DNA of 64,000 nucleotides from Amycolatopsis xylanica (GTDB taxonomy: Bacteria > Actinomycetota > Actinomycetes > Mycobacteriales > Pseudonocardiaceae). The notes beneath the pieces were generated by a model. That model was not told where the DNA came from. It did no database searches and saw only the letters and a program-made list of their open reading frames with translations. This document shows, piece by piece, positions 34,001-41,477 of this stretch (position 1 is the first letter of the stretch; every line of letters begins with the position of its first letter). The stretch spans positions 62,001-126,000 of the forward strand of contig NZ_FNON01000014.1 in the NCBI RefSeq assembly GCF_900107045.1, given 5' to 3'. The position numbers and the translations under genes were made by a program.

Positions 34001-34257
34001 CGCACCCGCTCGGCGAGCTGCCGCGCGGCCTTGCGGGTGAACGTCAGGCCGAGCACGCGCTCGGGTGTGACGATCCCGTTGGCCACCAGCCAGACCACCC
34101 GCGCGGCCATCGTCTCGGTCTTGCCCGCGCCGGCGCCCGCGACGACCAGCGCGGGCTCGACCGGTGCGGCGATCACGTCCGACTGCTCGGGCGTCGGCCG
34201 GTGCAGGCCGAGCGCTTCGGCGATGTCGGCGGGTGAGACCCACCCCGTGGTGCGCAC
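31000..34257 (-). CDS. adnB: AdnB, UvrD-type helicase with RecB-like nuclease domain
   Basis: Subunit of the AdnAB heterodimer that resects double-strand breaks in actinobacteria. 1085 aa from a GTG at 34257 that overlaps the adnA stop (TAGTG). Q motif PTPEQ (about residues 21-25), Walker A GAGAGKT (41-47), DEYQDT Walker B, motif III VGDPAQAIYGWRG, and C-terminal motor motifs (VQVLTGHSAKGLEWE, YVALTRSERALLVSG). The C-terminus holds a RecB-family nuclease with GRMDAVF, VVDWKTG and QLTAYRLAW. The open frame continues to 34989 but is a shadow of adnA there. Confidence 0.95.
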   Translation of the reverse strand: MRTTGWVSPADIAEALGLHRPTPEQSDVIAAPVEPALVVAGAGAGKTETMAARVVWLVANGIVTPERVLGLTFTRKAARQLAERVRARLKRLAGSGLLERIDPSGARQAAVLAGEPTVLTYHAYAGRLLGEHGLRLPVQPGVRLLSETASWQLAHRVVSTWDHDLDTDRVPSSVTAQVLALAGELGEHLVELDQLGDYTRWLCQVIENAPRAKGQRAALPQKLAEIIAAQRFRLELLPLVEGYHHRKRAEGALDFADQMSLAAQLASSHPEVVTGERDRYGAVLLDEYQDTGHAQRVLLRSLFGMGERPPLPVTAVGDPAQAIYGWRGASAANLPRFTTDFPRVDGKLLPAHEYGLLTSFRNPAAILTLANAISEPLRAKGLGVERLRARDGAPPADIACALLKDVRAERVWVADALAQRWYAHQDEHGTPPTAAVLVRRRADMAPIAAELRARGLPVEVVGLGGLLDEPEVADLVSTLRVLADPLAGTAAARLLTGARWRIAAADLAALWRRANQLSNPGQQAAKDEVVLYTERAEQAGLVDAIDDPGHPGQYSPDGFRRIQRIAQELSMLRRRLDQSLPELVADVERTLLLDVESLARPGAAGRVHLDAFADVVTDYAEASPTATLLSFVDYLNTAAHAEDGLTPGEVEVVPDRVQVLTGHSAKGLEWEIVAVPHLVQDTFPSKRRSSSWLRTVTALPAALRGDAQDLPELRVADGYDRKEVLEGLELHEEGFAEREAEEERRLCYVALTRSERALLVSGHWWNETSARPKGPSTFLTEILGVLEETSVGEIVEWADEPDPDDENPLVTDSRKVVWPVDPLGVRREPVANGVELVLAAMSDAEDPDDPDAPAEDEDDPDGWITDTQVLLAERARAVANVQQVTLPDHLSVSQLVELASDAEGLARRLRRPLPLAPNTFARRGTAFHGWLEHRFGGGRLFEIDDLPGAADADEADDGELIALQEAFEASAWAARMPVDVEVPFSTDLDGVTVRGRMDAVFQEPDGTWTVVDWKTGAVPDGEKLRPLAVQLTAYRLAWAALRGVDPSQVRAAFHYVKHDRTVWPEDLLDAEGLRELLRGVPTAED

Positions 34258-37200
34258 TACTCGGTCACCTGCCGCCCCTCGGGACGCAGCGGGCACGAAC
34301 CGCGCGCCGGGCACCGGTCGCAGTCGGAGTTCTCGTTGGCCTCGTACGCGGGACCGGCCGCGTCGGCCGCCGCCTTGTGCACGAGCTCCAGCCACTGGCC
34401 GCCGCCCTCGGGCGTCATCGGCGGCTGGTCCCGTTGCGTGGAGCCGGTTTTGTTGTTGGCCTTGGCCACGTAGACGAGCTTCGCGCCACCCGGCTCGGTC
34501 TTGCCGTCGAACGCGCCGAGCAGCACGGCCAGCTGATACGCGGCGAGCTGCGGATGCAGTTCGGCGTCCGCGGCCGTCACCGGGACCTTGCCGGTCTTGA
34601 TGTCGACGATCACCGGGCGTCCCTCGGCGTCCACCTCGACCCGGTCGACCCGGCCGCGCAGCAGCACCCGCGTCTCGCCATCCCCTTGGGGCAGCTCGAC
34701 TTCGATGTCCTGCTCGACACCGGCTTCCTTCAGCTCGGCGCGGCTTTGGCGCAACCAGGCGATGAAGTTGCGCAGCATCTGCTCGACGCGGCGGCGTTCG
34801 CGGCGGGAGAACCAGGGCGCGCCGGCGTCCACTTTGGCCCATGCCTCGTCGAGCGCGACCTTGAGCTGCTCGTCGTCGAGCCCACCGGCGGCGGCCTGCG
34901 CGAGCCCGTGCACCAGGGTGCCGGTGACGGCCGCGAGCTGCGCGGGATCGCTGCCGCCATGCCGTTCGATGAGCCACCGCAACGGACACCGAGTCAGGAT
35001 GTCCACAGTGGACGGCGAGATCTTGACCAGATCGCCTGGGCCGTGCAACGGCTGGTCGGTCGACGGTTCGGCGAGCCCGTACCAGGTACCCGGGTGCGCT
35101 CCTGGCACCCCGGCGGCGGCGAGTTTCGCCAGCTGGCGCGCGGCACGGTCACGCCGCACCGGCTCCGACGCCTCATCGCAGACGACCCGGCGCAGCTCGC
35201 CGACCAGCTCGGCCAGCACCAGTGAACGGCCGGGCGGCTTGGTGCGCATGTCCTTCGACTCGTCGCCCGCCTCTTCCAGCTCGTCGAGGAACCGGGACGG
35301 CTGCTCGTCTTCCCCGGCGACCGCACTCACCAGCAGCGTCCGCCTGGCACGGCTCGCCGCGACGTAGAACAAGCGCCGCTCTTCGGCGAGGATCGGCGCG
35401 ATCATCGACGCCTTGTCGTCCACTCCGGACAGCAGGTCGACGAGTCTTTCCACGCCCAGCAGGGATCCGCGCAGCCGCAGGTCCGGCCAGCTGCCCTCCT
35501 GGACACCGGCGACGGACACGACCGTCCATTCGCGACCGGCCGCGCCGTGCGCGGTCAGCAGCGACACACCTTCGCCTCGCGCCGCGCGCGGGGCGAGGCT
35601 GTCACCCGCGATGTGTTGCGAGCCAAGGTATTCCGCGAACGCCGCCACGCTCGACTTCGGCAGCCTGTCGGCATACCGCCCGGCCGCGTCGAACAGCGCG
35701 ACGATCGCGTCGAGGTCCCGGTCCGCCTGCATGCCGAGCGAGCCGCCGCGTTCCGTGAGCCGCGTCAGGCGGGACTCCAGCCCGCTCGCCTGCCACAGCT
35801 CCCACAGCACCTGTTCGACACCGGCACCCGAGCGCACCGACTGGTGCGCCGCGTGCAACAGCCCGCCGACGCGGCGGACCGGGATCGCCTCCGCATCGCC
35901 GAGCCCGGCCAGGATGTCGTTGCCCCGCAACACTTCCACCAGCAGGTCATCGCTCGACCGCTGACCGCCGCCCGCGGTCTCCAGCCGCCGCAGGCCGCGC
36001 CGCAGCCGCCGCAACGCGAGCGGGTCCGCGCCGCCCAGCGGCGACGAGAGCAGCAGCTCGGCGAGGTCGACGTCCAGCAGTTCCGGGTTGGCCGCGAGCC
36101 GCAACGCGATCAGCAGCGGCCGGACCGCGGGCTGCTTCGCGAGCGGCAGCTCTTCCATCGCCGAGCCGACCGGCACCCCCGCAGCGCGTAAAGCGCGTTG
36201 CAGGACAAGGAAAGTACGCGCGGGTGACCGGACGAGCACGGCCATCTCCGACCACGGCACCCCGTCGATGAGATGCGCGCGCCGCAGCTGGTCGGCGATC
36301 CAGCTCGCCTCGGCGGCGGGCGTCGGCATGAGCCTGATCTTGACCTGGCCGGGCAGCGCGCCGGGCTTCGTCGTGAAACGGCGATGCCTGCCGACGCCGG
36401 TCAGCGTGCCGGTGAGCCGCGAGACGGCGGCGTGCACGTTGCCGCCGAGCCGGTGGCTGGTCATCAGCCGGACGGTGCGGTCCCCGCTCTGGTCGTCCAT
36501 GGTCAGCAGCGACGGATCCGCGCCGCGGAAAGAGAAGACGGACTGGTCGGGGTCGCCCGCGACGACGAACTCGCCCGCGGTGGAACCGACCGTGCGCAGC
36601 AGCCGGAACTGCAGCGGGTCGAGATGCTGGGCGTCGTCGACGAACAGGTGCCGCACGCGGGCCTGCTCGCGTTCCATCAGCTCGTGGTCGTCTTCGAGCG
36701 CGACCAGCGCCGAAGCGACCAGCTCGGCGGCGTCCATCGCGGGCGCGCTGGGCAGGCCGAGCGCGTTGCCGCCACCGGCGGAGAGCAGGGTGACCTCTTC
36801 GTACTGGCGCCAGAACTTCCCGGCGGCCACCCACTCGCCGCGCTGCTGCTGGCGGCCGAGCTTGATCAGGTCTTCCGGCCCGAGCCCGCGCTCGGCGGCA
36901 CGCAGCAGCAGGTCACGCAGCTCCTCGGCGAACCCGGGCACGGCCAGCGCGGGCCGCAGCGGCTCCGGCCAGTCCGGCGCGCCGTTCTCGAGGTCGCCGA
37001 CGAGCAGTTCACGCACGACGACGTCCTGCTCGGCGCCGGACAGCAGCCGCGGCGTCGGCAGCCCGTCGGCCTGCGCCTGCTGCCGCAGCAACGCGAACGC
37101 GTACGAGTGCACGGTGCGCACGATCGGCTCGCGGATGGTGTGCTCGGTGGTCACCATCCGCGTGATCTGCGCGCGCAACGACTCCGCCGCGCGCCGCGAC

Positions 37201-37427
37201 GCCGTCAGCAGCAGCAGGCTCTCCGGATCGGCGCCATCCGCGATCCGCGCGGCGGCCGCCGCCGCGAGCAACGTGGTCTTGCCGGTGCCCGGCCCGCCCA
37301 GCACCCGCTTGTACCCGTCGGGCCCGGCCAGCACCCGGCGCGCCTGGTCGTCCCAGACGAGCTCACGACGCGCACCGGCGGGCACGCGGACGAGCCGCGC
37401 CCCCGCCTGAACCGTCGATCCGCGCAT
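34257..37427 (-). CDS. adnA: AdnA, UvrD-type helicase-nuclease with iron-sulfur-type cysteines
   Basis: Partner of AdnB. About 1056 aa from ATG at 37427. Walker A GGPGTGKTT; Walker B reads FVDDAQHLD, with Asp where helicases of this class have Glu, so this motor may be weak. The C-terminal nuclease shows GRVDRVEV, VIVDIKTGK and QLAAYQLAV. Cys814 (LTRCPLRW) before the nuclease and Cys1036/1039/1045 (C-x2-C-x5-C) after it match the four-cysteine iron staple of AddB-like nucleases. The start has no well-placed ribosome site (AAGG abuts the ATG), and the frame is open to 37505, so it may be slightly longer. Confidence 0.94.
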   Translation of the reverse strand: MRGSTVQAGARLVRVPAGARRELVWDDQARRVLAGPDGYKRVLGGPGTGKTTLLAAAAAARIADGADPESLLLLTASRRAAESLRAQITRMVTTEHTIREPIVRTVHSYAFALLRQQAQADGLPTPRLLSGAEQDVVVRELLVGDLENGAPDWPEPLRPALAVPGFAEELRDLLLRAAERGLGPEDLIKLGRQQQRGEWVAAGKFWRQYEEVTLLSAGGGNALGLPSAPAMDAAELVASALVALEDDHELMEREQARVRHLFVDDAQHLDPLQFRLLRTVGSTAGEFVVAGDPDQSVFSFRGADPSLLTMDDQSGDRTVRLMTSHRLGGNVHAAVSRLTGTLTGVGRHRRFTTKPGALPGQVKIRLMPTPAAEASWIADQLRRAHLIDGVPWSEMAVLVRSPARTFLVLQRALRAAGVPVGSAMEELPLAKQPAVRPLLIALRLAANPELLDVDLAELLLSSPLGGADPLALRRLRRGLRRLETAGGGQRSSDDLLVEVLRGNDILAGLGDAEAIPVRRVGGLLHAAHQSVRSGAGVEQVLWELWQASGLESRLTRLTERGGSLGMQADRDLDAIVALFDAAGRYADRLPKSSVAAFAEYLGSQHIAGDSLAPRAARGEGVSLLTAHGAAGREWTVVSVAGVQEGSWPDLRLRGSLLGVERLVDLLSGVDDKASMIAPILAEERRLFYVAASRARRTLLVSAVAGEDEQPSRFLDELEEAGDESKDMRTKPPGRSLVLAELVGELRRVVCDEASEPVRRDRAARQLAKLAAAGVPGAHPGTWYGLAEPSTDQPLHGPGDLVKISPSTVDILTRCPLRWLIERHGGSDPAQLAAVTGTLVHGLAQAAAGGLDDEQLKVALDEAWAKVDAGAPWFSRRERRRVEQMLRNFIAWLRQSRAELKEAGVEQDIEVELPQGDGETRVLLRGRVDRVEVDAEGRPVIVDIKTGKVPVTAADAELHPQLAAYQLAVLLGAFDGKTEPGGAKLVYVAKANNKTGSTQRDQPPMTPEGGGQWLELVHKAAADAAGPAYEANENSDCDRCPARGSCPLRPEGRQVTE

Positions 37428-37487
37428 CCTTGGATGGAACCATGCCCACCCGCCCGGCCCGCGCGCGCCACACGGCAAAGTGTGAAT

Positions 37488-37799
37488 ATGGACGACGAGC
37501 TGCACGAACGCGTGCGCACGGTCATCTTGTCCGTCCCCGCGGGCAAAGTGGCCACCTACGGTGACATCGCCGACGCCTCAGGCGCGCCTTCACCTCGCCT
37601 GATCGGCCGGATCCTCGCCGAGGACGGCCACGACCTGCCGTGGCACCGCATCCTCCGCGCGAACGGGACCCCCGCGCCGCATCTGGCCCACGAGCAGCTG
37701 GAACTGCTCCGCGCTGAAGGCGTGTTGGCAAACGACCAGCGCGTGGACCTGCGGGTTTACCGATGGAAGACAGAAGAGCCTGAAGGCGGGCTCTGGTAG
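37488..37799 (+). CDS. Alkyltransferase-like (ATL) DNA repair protein
   Basis: 103 aa, related to the C-terminal domain of O6-alkylguanine-DNA alkyltransferase. The reactive PCHR motif is PWHRI at residues 51-55, with Trp52 for the acceptor Cys, which is the hallmark of ATL proteins. They flip and cap O6-alkylguanine and hand it to nucleotide excision repair. The helix-turn-helix with the Tyr (VPAGKVATYGDIA) and RLIGRIL are intact. It is divergent from adnA across 60 bp. The longer frame upstream is only antisense to adnA. Confidence 0.92.
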   Translation: MDDELHERVRTVILSVPAGKVATYGDIADASGAPSPRLIGRILAEDGHDLPWHRILRANGTPAPHLAHEQLELLRAEGVLANDQRVDLRVYRWKTEEPEGGLW

Positions 37800-37800
37800 G

Positions 37801-37850
37801 GGGTCGTGAGTGTTCCAGCCGGTTCTAACCGGCCGGAACACTCACGACCC
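37801..37850. terminator. Long palindrome between convergent genes (GGTCGTGAGTG family, copy 1)
   Basis: Arms of 24 bp (37801-37824 and 37827-37850) with one mismatch and a 2-nt loop; outer part GGGTCGTGAGTGTTCC, inner part GCCGGTT. It starts one base after the ATL stop and its right arm contains the last codons of the uroporphyrinogen-III synthase gene (GGG TCG TGA). It can act as a two-way terminator. Further copies at 41224-41271 and a half copy at 41478-41502. Confidence 0.8.
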
Positions 37851-38639
37851 CAACGCTGAGGCGAGGAGTTTCACTAAGGCTCCGAGGCGCTGGCGGTCCG
37901 GTTGGAGGGTCGGAATTCCCAGCTCGACCAGCGGCGCCGCGGTGACCGGGCCGACGCACGCGCAGACGACGTCACCGCGCAGGGCGTCCACAAGCGCATC
38001 CAACCGGCCCGAATCGCGCGCCAGGGTGAGCAGGTTCTTCGCCGCCGGAGCGCTGGTGAACGCCAATGCGCCCACCTCGCCCGCGAGAACGCCGTCGAGC
38101 AGCCGATGCGCGGGCGAAAGGTCCTCCGGCCAGAGCCAGCGGTACGGCTGGGCCTCGATGACCGAGGCGCCCGCGTCCAGCAGCTGCCCGGTGAACTCCG
38201 GCAGCGGGGCGCCGTGCAGCTGGACCGCCACCCGCGCGCCGGACACGCCGGTGGCGATCAGGCCCGAGAACAGCTCGGCGTTCGTCTCGGACGGGGCCGA
38301 CCACTGCTCGGTCAGGCCGCGGCCGCGCACCGCGCCGACCGCCTTCGGGCCGCGCGCGAAGATCCGGGAGCGGCCCAGCACCGGGACCAGGTCCATCCCC
38401 CAGCCGTCCGCCGCGCCGGTCCAGCCGCGGAAGCCCGCGCCGGTCGTGATGGCCGTGAAGTCGACGCCGGCCAGCACTTCGACGGTGGCGGCGCGCAACA
38501 GCGCGTCATCGGGCAGGGGGACGATGCGGATGGTCGGGGCGTGCCGGACCGTCGCGCCCTTGCGTTCGAGGGCGGCGATGAACTCGTCCGCCCGGCGCTC
38601 GGCGGTGATGCCGATCGTGACCCCGGTGAGCTCAGCCAT
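37842..38639 (-). CDS. hemD: Uroporphyrinogen-III synthase (stand-alone HemD)
   Basis: 265 aa, cyclises hydroxymethylbilane to uroporphyrinogen III, the branch point to haem, siroheme and corrins. Typical HemD features are VTIGITAERRADEF, ITTGAGFRGW, QLHGAPLPEFTGQLLDAGA, ALAFTSAPAAKNLL and CVGPVTAAPLVELGIPTLQP. Start ATG at 38639 overlaps the end of the WYL regulator gene by 8 bp. It is clearly paralogous to the fused copy in the nitrate operon (47.8 kb) but has no DNA-binding domain. Its last two residues and stop codon lie inside the palindrome at 37801-37850. Confidence 0.88.
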   Translation of the reverse strand: MAELTGVTIGITAERRADEFIAALERKGATVRHAPTIRIVPLPDDALLRAATVEVLAGVDFTAITTGAGFRGWTGAADGWGMDLVPVLGRSRIFARGPKAVGAVRGRGLTEQWSAPSETNAELFSGLIATGVSGARVAVQLHGAPLPEFTGQLLDAGASVIEAQPYRWLWPEDLSPAHRLLDGVLAGEVGALAFTSAPAAKNLLTLARDSGRLDALVDALRGDVVCACVGPVTAAPLVELGIPTLQPDRQRLGALVKLLASALGS

Positions 38640-39603
38640 ACAACGCGCCCATCTCCCTGATCGCCCGCGCGACCTCGTCCCGTAACTCGGCGGGCTCCAA
38701 CACTCGCAGATGCCCGCCGAAGCGCAGCAGCTCACCCAGCGCGGGCTCGCCTTTCTCGACCGGCAGGTCGACGAGCAGCCAGCCATCCGCGTCCGGCTCC
38801 CGCGAAGCCCGCGCCTCGCGGACCGCGCGTTCGCCGACCGCACCGCAGTAGAACCCGGCCAGCGCCTGCGCGCGCGGTGACATGTGGACCAGTGCGACGC
38901 GCGGGAACATCCGGCGCTCGAACTGCTCGGACCATTCTCGCCAGGTCGAGGCCAGGTCGAAGTCGGCAGGACGCTCGAACGGGTCCAGTTCTTCGACCTC
39001 GCGGATCCGTGACACGCGATACATGCGGTCGCTGCCCTCGCAGCGGCCCGCGAGGTACCAATTGCCCGCCTTGAGGATCAAGCCCAGCGGCATCACTGTG
39101 CGATCGACGACGCGCTGGCCCCACTTCTCGTAGCGGATGCGCAAAAGTTTGCTCTGCCAGACGGCTTCGGCGATCTCCGCCAGATGCGGCAGGCTTTCGA
39201 TGCCGCGATGCCAGCCCGGAACGTCCAGGTAGAAACGCTCGGCGACCTTGCCTGCCCGGCTGCGCAACTCCGCGGGCAGCGCCGCGTAGAGCTTGAGCTG
39301 GGCGGCCGCGAGGACCGTGCCGAGGCCCAATTCGGCCGCCGCGACCGGCAGACCGGCCAGCGAAAGCGATTGCGCCTCCTCCTCGGTCATCCCGGTCAGG
39401 CGCGTGCGATAGCCGTCGACGAGCTGGTAGCCGCCGGTGCGGCCGCGGTCGGCGTAGACCGGCACACCGGAGGCGGACAGCGCGTCGATGTCGCGATAGA
39501 TCGTGCGGACGGACACCTCGAGCTCCGCCGCCAGCTCGTCGGCGGTCATCCGGCCGCGGTTCTGCAACAGCAGAAGAACCGAAAGCAGCCTGCTCGCTCG
39601 CAT
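38632..39603 (-). CDS. YafY-type HTH/WYL domain transcriptional regulator
   Basis: 323 aa. N-terminal HTH_11 (residues 1-55; LLSVLLLLQNRGRMTADELAAELEVSVRTIYRDIDALSASGVPV), then a WYL domain (about residues 140-210; LRIRYEKWGQRVVDRTVMPLGLILKAGNWYLAGRCEG), and the C-terminal WCX extension. It is divergent from the DUF3224 gene across 62 bp that contain a dyad, so it probably controls that gene and itself. hemD follows with an 8-bp overlap. Ligand unknown. Confidence 0.9.
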   Translation of the reverse strand: MRASRLLSVLLLLQNRGRMTADELAAELEVSVRTIYRDIDALSASGVPVYADRGRTGGYQLVDGYRTRLTGMTEEEAQSLSLAGLPVAAAELGLGTVLAAAQLKLYAALPAELRSRAGKVAERFYLDVPGWHRGIESLPHLAEIAEAVWQSKLLRIRYEKWGQRVVDRTVMPLGLILKAGNWYLAGRCEGSDRMYRVSRIREVEELDPFERPADFDLASTWREWSEQFERRMFPRVALVHMSPRAQALAGFYCGAVGERAVREARASREPDADGWLLVDLPVEKGEPALGELLRFGGHLRVLEPAELRDEVARAIREMGALYG

Positions 39604-39623
39604 GGGCTCATTCTGGCAGTAAA

Positions 39624-39644
39624 ACCTGACACAAGCTGACAGGT
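39624..39644. promoter_or_regulatory. Candidate operator of the WYL regulator
   Basis: Imperfect dyad starting ACCTGACA and ending TGACAGGT, centred at 39634, within the 62-bp gap between the WYL regulator and the DUF3224 gene. It contains two direct CTGACA copies, 10 bp apart. Position and symmetry suit a shared operator; the call is by inspection only. Confidence 0.4.
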
Positions 39645-39665
39645 ATGCCCGGCACAGTGATCCGC

Positions 39666-40061
39666 ATGAACACTTTCACCCCGAAGAACTGGGACGAAAA
39701 GATCGTCAGCGGGACCGAAGGCGCGCCGCGGGTGGCGCACGCGCATGTCACGTTCGCCTACACGGGCGTCATCGAAGGCGAATCCGTGTGCGACTACCTG
39801 CTCTTCTATCCCGGCGAAGGCTTCGACGGCCGCGGCACCACCTCGCCAGGCCTCGAGCGCATCGAAGGCTCAGTGGACGGTCGCAAAGGCAGCTTCGTCA
39901 TCCGGCACGAGGTAGGTTTCGACCTCGAAGGCGTCCACGGCAGCTGGACGGTCGTGCCCGGCTCCGGCACCGGCGAGCTCGCCGGGCTGAGCGGCGGCGG
40001 CGAGGCGTCCGGCTCGATGGGGTCGCAGACGATGTCCTACACGTTCGAGTACTCGCTGTAG
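39666..40061 (+). CDS. DUF3224 domain protein
   Basis: 131 aa. Small beta-barrel-like protein of the DUF3224 family (PRVAHAHVTFAYTGVIEGESVCDYLLFY, SFVIRHEVGFD, GSWTVVPGSGTGELAGLSGGGEAS). Related proteins are regulated by neighbouring YafY/WYL factors in many actinobacteria; no enzymatic function is established. Start ATG 39666 (MNTFTPKNWDE) is preferred over an in-frame GTG/ATG seven codons earlier because homologs of this type begin near MxxFxxxxWDE. Confidence 0.85.
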   Translation: MNTFTPKNWDEKIVSGTEGAPRVAHAHVTFAYTGVIEGESVCDYLLFYPGEGFDGRGTTSPGLERIEGSVDGRKGSFVIRHEVGFDLEGVHGSWTVVPGSGTGELAGLSGGGEASGSMGSQTMSYTFEYSL

Positions 40062-40109
40062 GTCGTGTTTCTCGGATCTGGTGCGTGAGAGTCCTAGGGA
40101 GTCATCGAA

Positions 40110-41231
40110 GTGCTGGAAGTGGATCGCGCGCAGGTGATGGCGTACCGGATCGCGGTGCAGGGCCTGCACCGCGAGGAGAAGGACGCGGCGAAGCTGGCCG
40201 TGTTCGACCTCGGCGTGCAGGACAGCAGCCGCGACACGGCGGTGCACGCGCTCGTCGCGCGGCTCGCGGCGCCGATCACCGGCGAGGCGTTCACTCAGGA
40301 CGAGCGGTTCGCGCTGGTGTGGTCGCACCGCGGCGCCCAGCACTTCCATCGCCGCGAGGACCTGCCCGAGCTGACGCGGTCGCTCGTGCCGATCGACGAG
40401 GCCGACGCGATGGCCCGCATGGGCTGGAACCGCAAGATGGTCGAGGCGGCGGCGATCCCGGCCGTGGAGACGCTGTTCATCGCCGCCCGCGCGATGCGCA
40501 AGGCCATCCCGAAGCCCACGTCGAAAGGCGACGCGAGCACGGCCGTCACCAAGCTGATCCCGGAAGGCCTCACCTACTACTGCCGTGGCTGCCAGGTCGT
40601 GCACATCCTGGAGCAGCTGTTCCGCGTCTCCTCACTGCACGGCGGCATCCGCCTGGAGCCGGACGCGACACCCGCCGTGCTCGCGCCGCTCGAAGGCCGC
40701 AAGCCGGTCAGCACCAAACCGGACCTCGCGGCGGCGACCGCCGTCGTGCGCCGGTACCTGCACGTCAACGGGCCGGGCACGCGCGGGGACGCGGCCGGGT
40801 TCGCCGGGACGACCGCGGGCACGGTCAAGCACACCTGGCCGGACGACCTGGCCGAGGTCCGGGTGGAGGGCAAGCCCGCGTTCCTGCCCCAGGAACGGGT
40901 TTCCGAGCTGGAGAACCCTCCGGAGCCGGACCTCGTGCGGCTGCTGCCGTCCTGGGACCCGCTGCTGCAGGCCCGCGACCGCGCGATCCTGGTGCCGGAT
41001 CGCGCGCGGCAGAAAGAGGTCTGGCGGATGCTCGGCAACCCCGGCGTCGTGCTGGCCGACGGCGAGATCGCGGGCATCTGGCGTGCGAAGGCGGTAGGGC
41101 GGAAGCGTCTCGACTTCGACATCAGTCCTTTTGAGGCACTCCCGCCCGCCGCACGCGCCGCCGCGGGTGACGAGGCCGAGCGGATCGCGACCGCCCGCGG
41201 TTTCGCGGAGGTGCGAGTCACCTGGTCGTGA
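40110..41231 (+). CDS. HTH_42 winged-helix protein (AlkZ/YcaQ-like family)
   Basis: 373 aa. Tandem winged-helix protein of the HTH_42 family, which contains the DNA glycosylases AlkZ and YcaQ/AlkX. Recognised from YRIAVQGLHR, FALVWSHRGAQHFHRREDL, YYCRGCQVVHILEQLFRV, GPGTRGDAAGFAG and LLPSWDPLLQARDRA near the end. Which residues are catalytic cannot be settled by eye, so glycosylase activity is not claimed. GTG start has AGGGAG eight bases upstream. The last codon (TCG) and stop (TGA) lie within the palindrome at 41224-41271. Confidence 0.8.
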   Translation: MLEVDRAQVMAYRIAVQGLHREEKDAAKLAVFDLGVQDSSRDTAVHALVARLAAPITGEAFTQDERFALVWSHRGAQHFHRREDLPELTRSLVPIDEADAMARMGWNRKMVEAAAIPAVETLFIAARAMRKAIPKPTSKGDASTAVTKLIPEGLTYYCRGCQVVHILEQLFRVSSLHGGIRLEPDATPAVLAPLEGRKPVSTKPDLAAATAVVRRYLHVNGPGTRGDAAGFAGTTAGTVKHTWPDDLAEVRVEGKPAFLPQERVSELENPPEPDLVRLLPSWDPLLQARDRAILVPDRARQKEVWRMLGNPGVVLADGEIAGIWRAKAVGRKRLDFDISPFEALPPAARAAAGDEAERIATARGFAEVRVTWS

Positions 41232-41271
41232 GTGTTTAGGCCGGTTAGAACCGGCCGGAACACTCACGACC
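41224..41271. repeat. Palindrome, GGTCGTGAGTG family copy 2
   Basis: Arms 41224-41246 and 41249-41271 (23 bp, two mismatches, 2-nt loop). The right arm is identical over its length to the corresponding part of copy 1 at 37.8 kb. The left arm supplies TCG TGA, the final codon and stop of the HTH_42 gene. Probably a terminator as well as a dispersed repeat. Confidence 0.8.
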
Positions 41272-41284
41272 CCCAGTACCACAA

Positions 41285-41355
41285 GTCAAGCAAGTTGACT
41301 GAGGTGGATTAGAGGCGTTGAACGCCCCATTTCCTCCTCAGTCAACTTGCCTGAC
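41285..41355. repeat. Nested inverted-repeat element
   Basis: Outer 20-bp arms GTCAAGCAAGTTGACTGAGG (41285-41304) and 41336-41355 with one mismatch, inner 15 bp perfect. The left arm itself contains AGTCAA-GCAAG-TTGACT (41284-41300). The 31-bp loop holds a second palindrome GGCGTT-G-AACGCC (41314-41326). The element lies between the full copy 2 and the half copy 3 of the GGTCGTGAGTG family, in the 275-bp gap between the HTH_42 and S53 genes. The rest of that gap (41356-41477) shows nothing recognisable. Confidence 0.75.
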
Positions 41356-41477
41356 CTCGCAAGCAGATGGCTAGCCGCGGCGAACGGAAGAATCTGGCCG
41401 CACAATGTCCAGATTCGTCCACTCGCGAACATCAACTCGCCCACCAGACCACGCCACGTCTGACTTTCCAGCCAAGA

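Noticed and set aside
34258..34989. N-terminal extension of adnB
   Set aside because: The extension overlaps adnA in another frame, is low in complexity, and the TAGTG junction with the Q motif soon after gives a normal AdnB start.
31000..37427. Anti-phage defence helicase-nuclease pair
   Set aside because: The two genes match AdnB and AdnA in size, order, nuclease motifs and iron-staple cysteines, so they are housekeeping recombination genes.
37428..37487. LexA/SOS box in the adnA-ATL divergent promoter
   Set aside because: No TCGAAC-N4-GTTCGA-like palindrome occurs in the 60 bp.
41285..41355. Insertion sequence or MITE with terminal repeats
   Set aside because: No transposase and no target-site duplication was seen, and the length of 71 bp is very short. 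Recorded as a nested palindrome of unknown origin instead.
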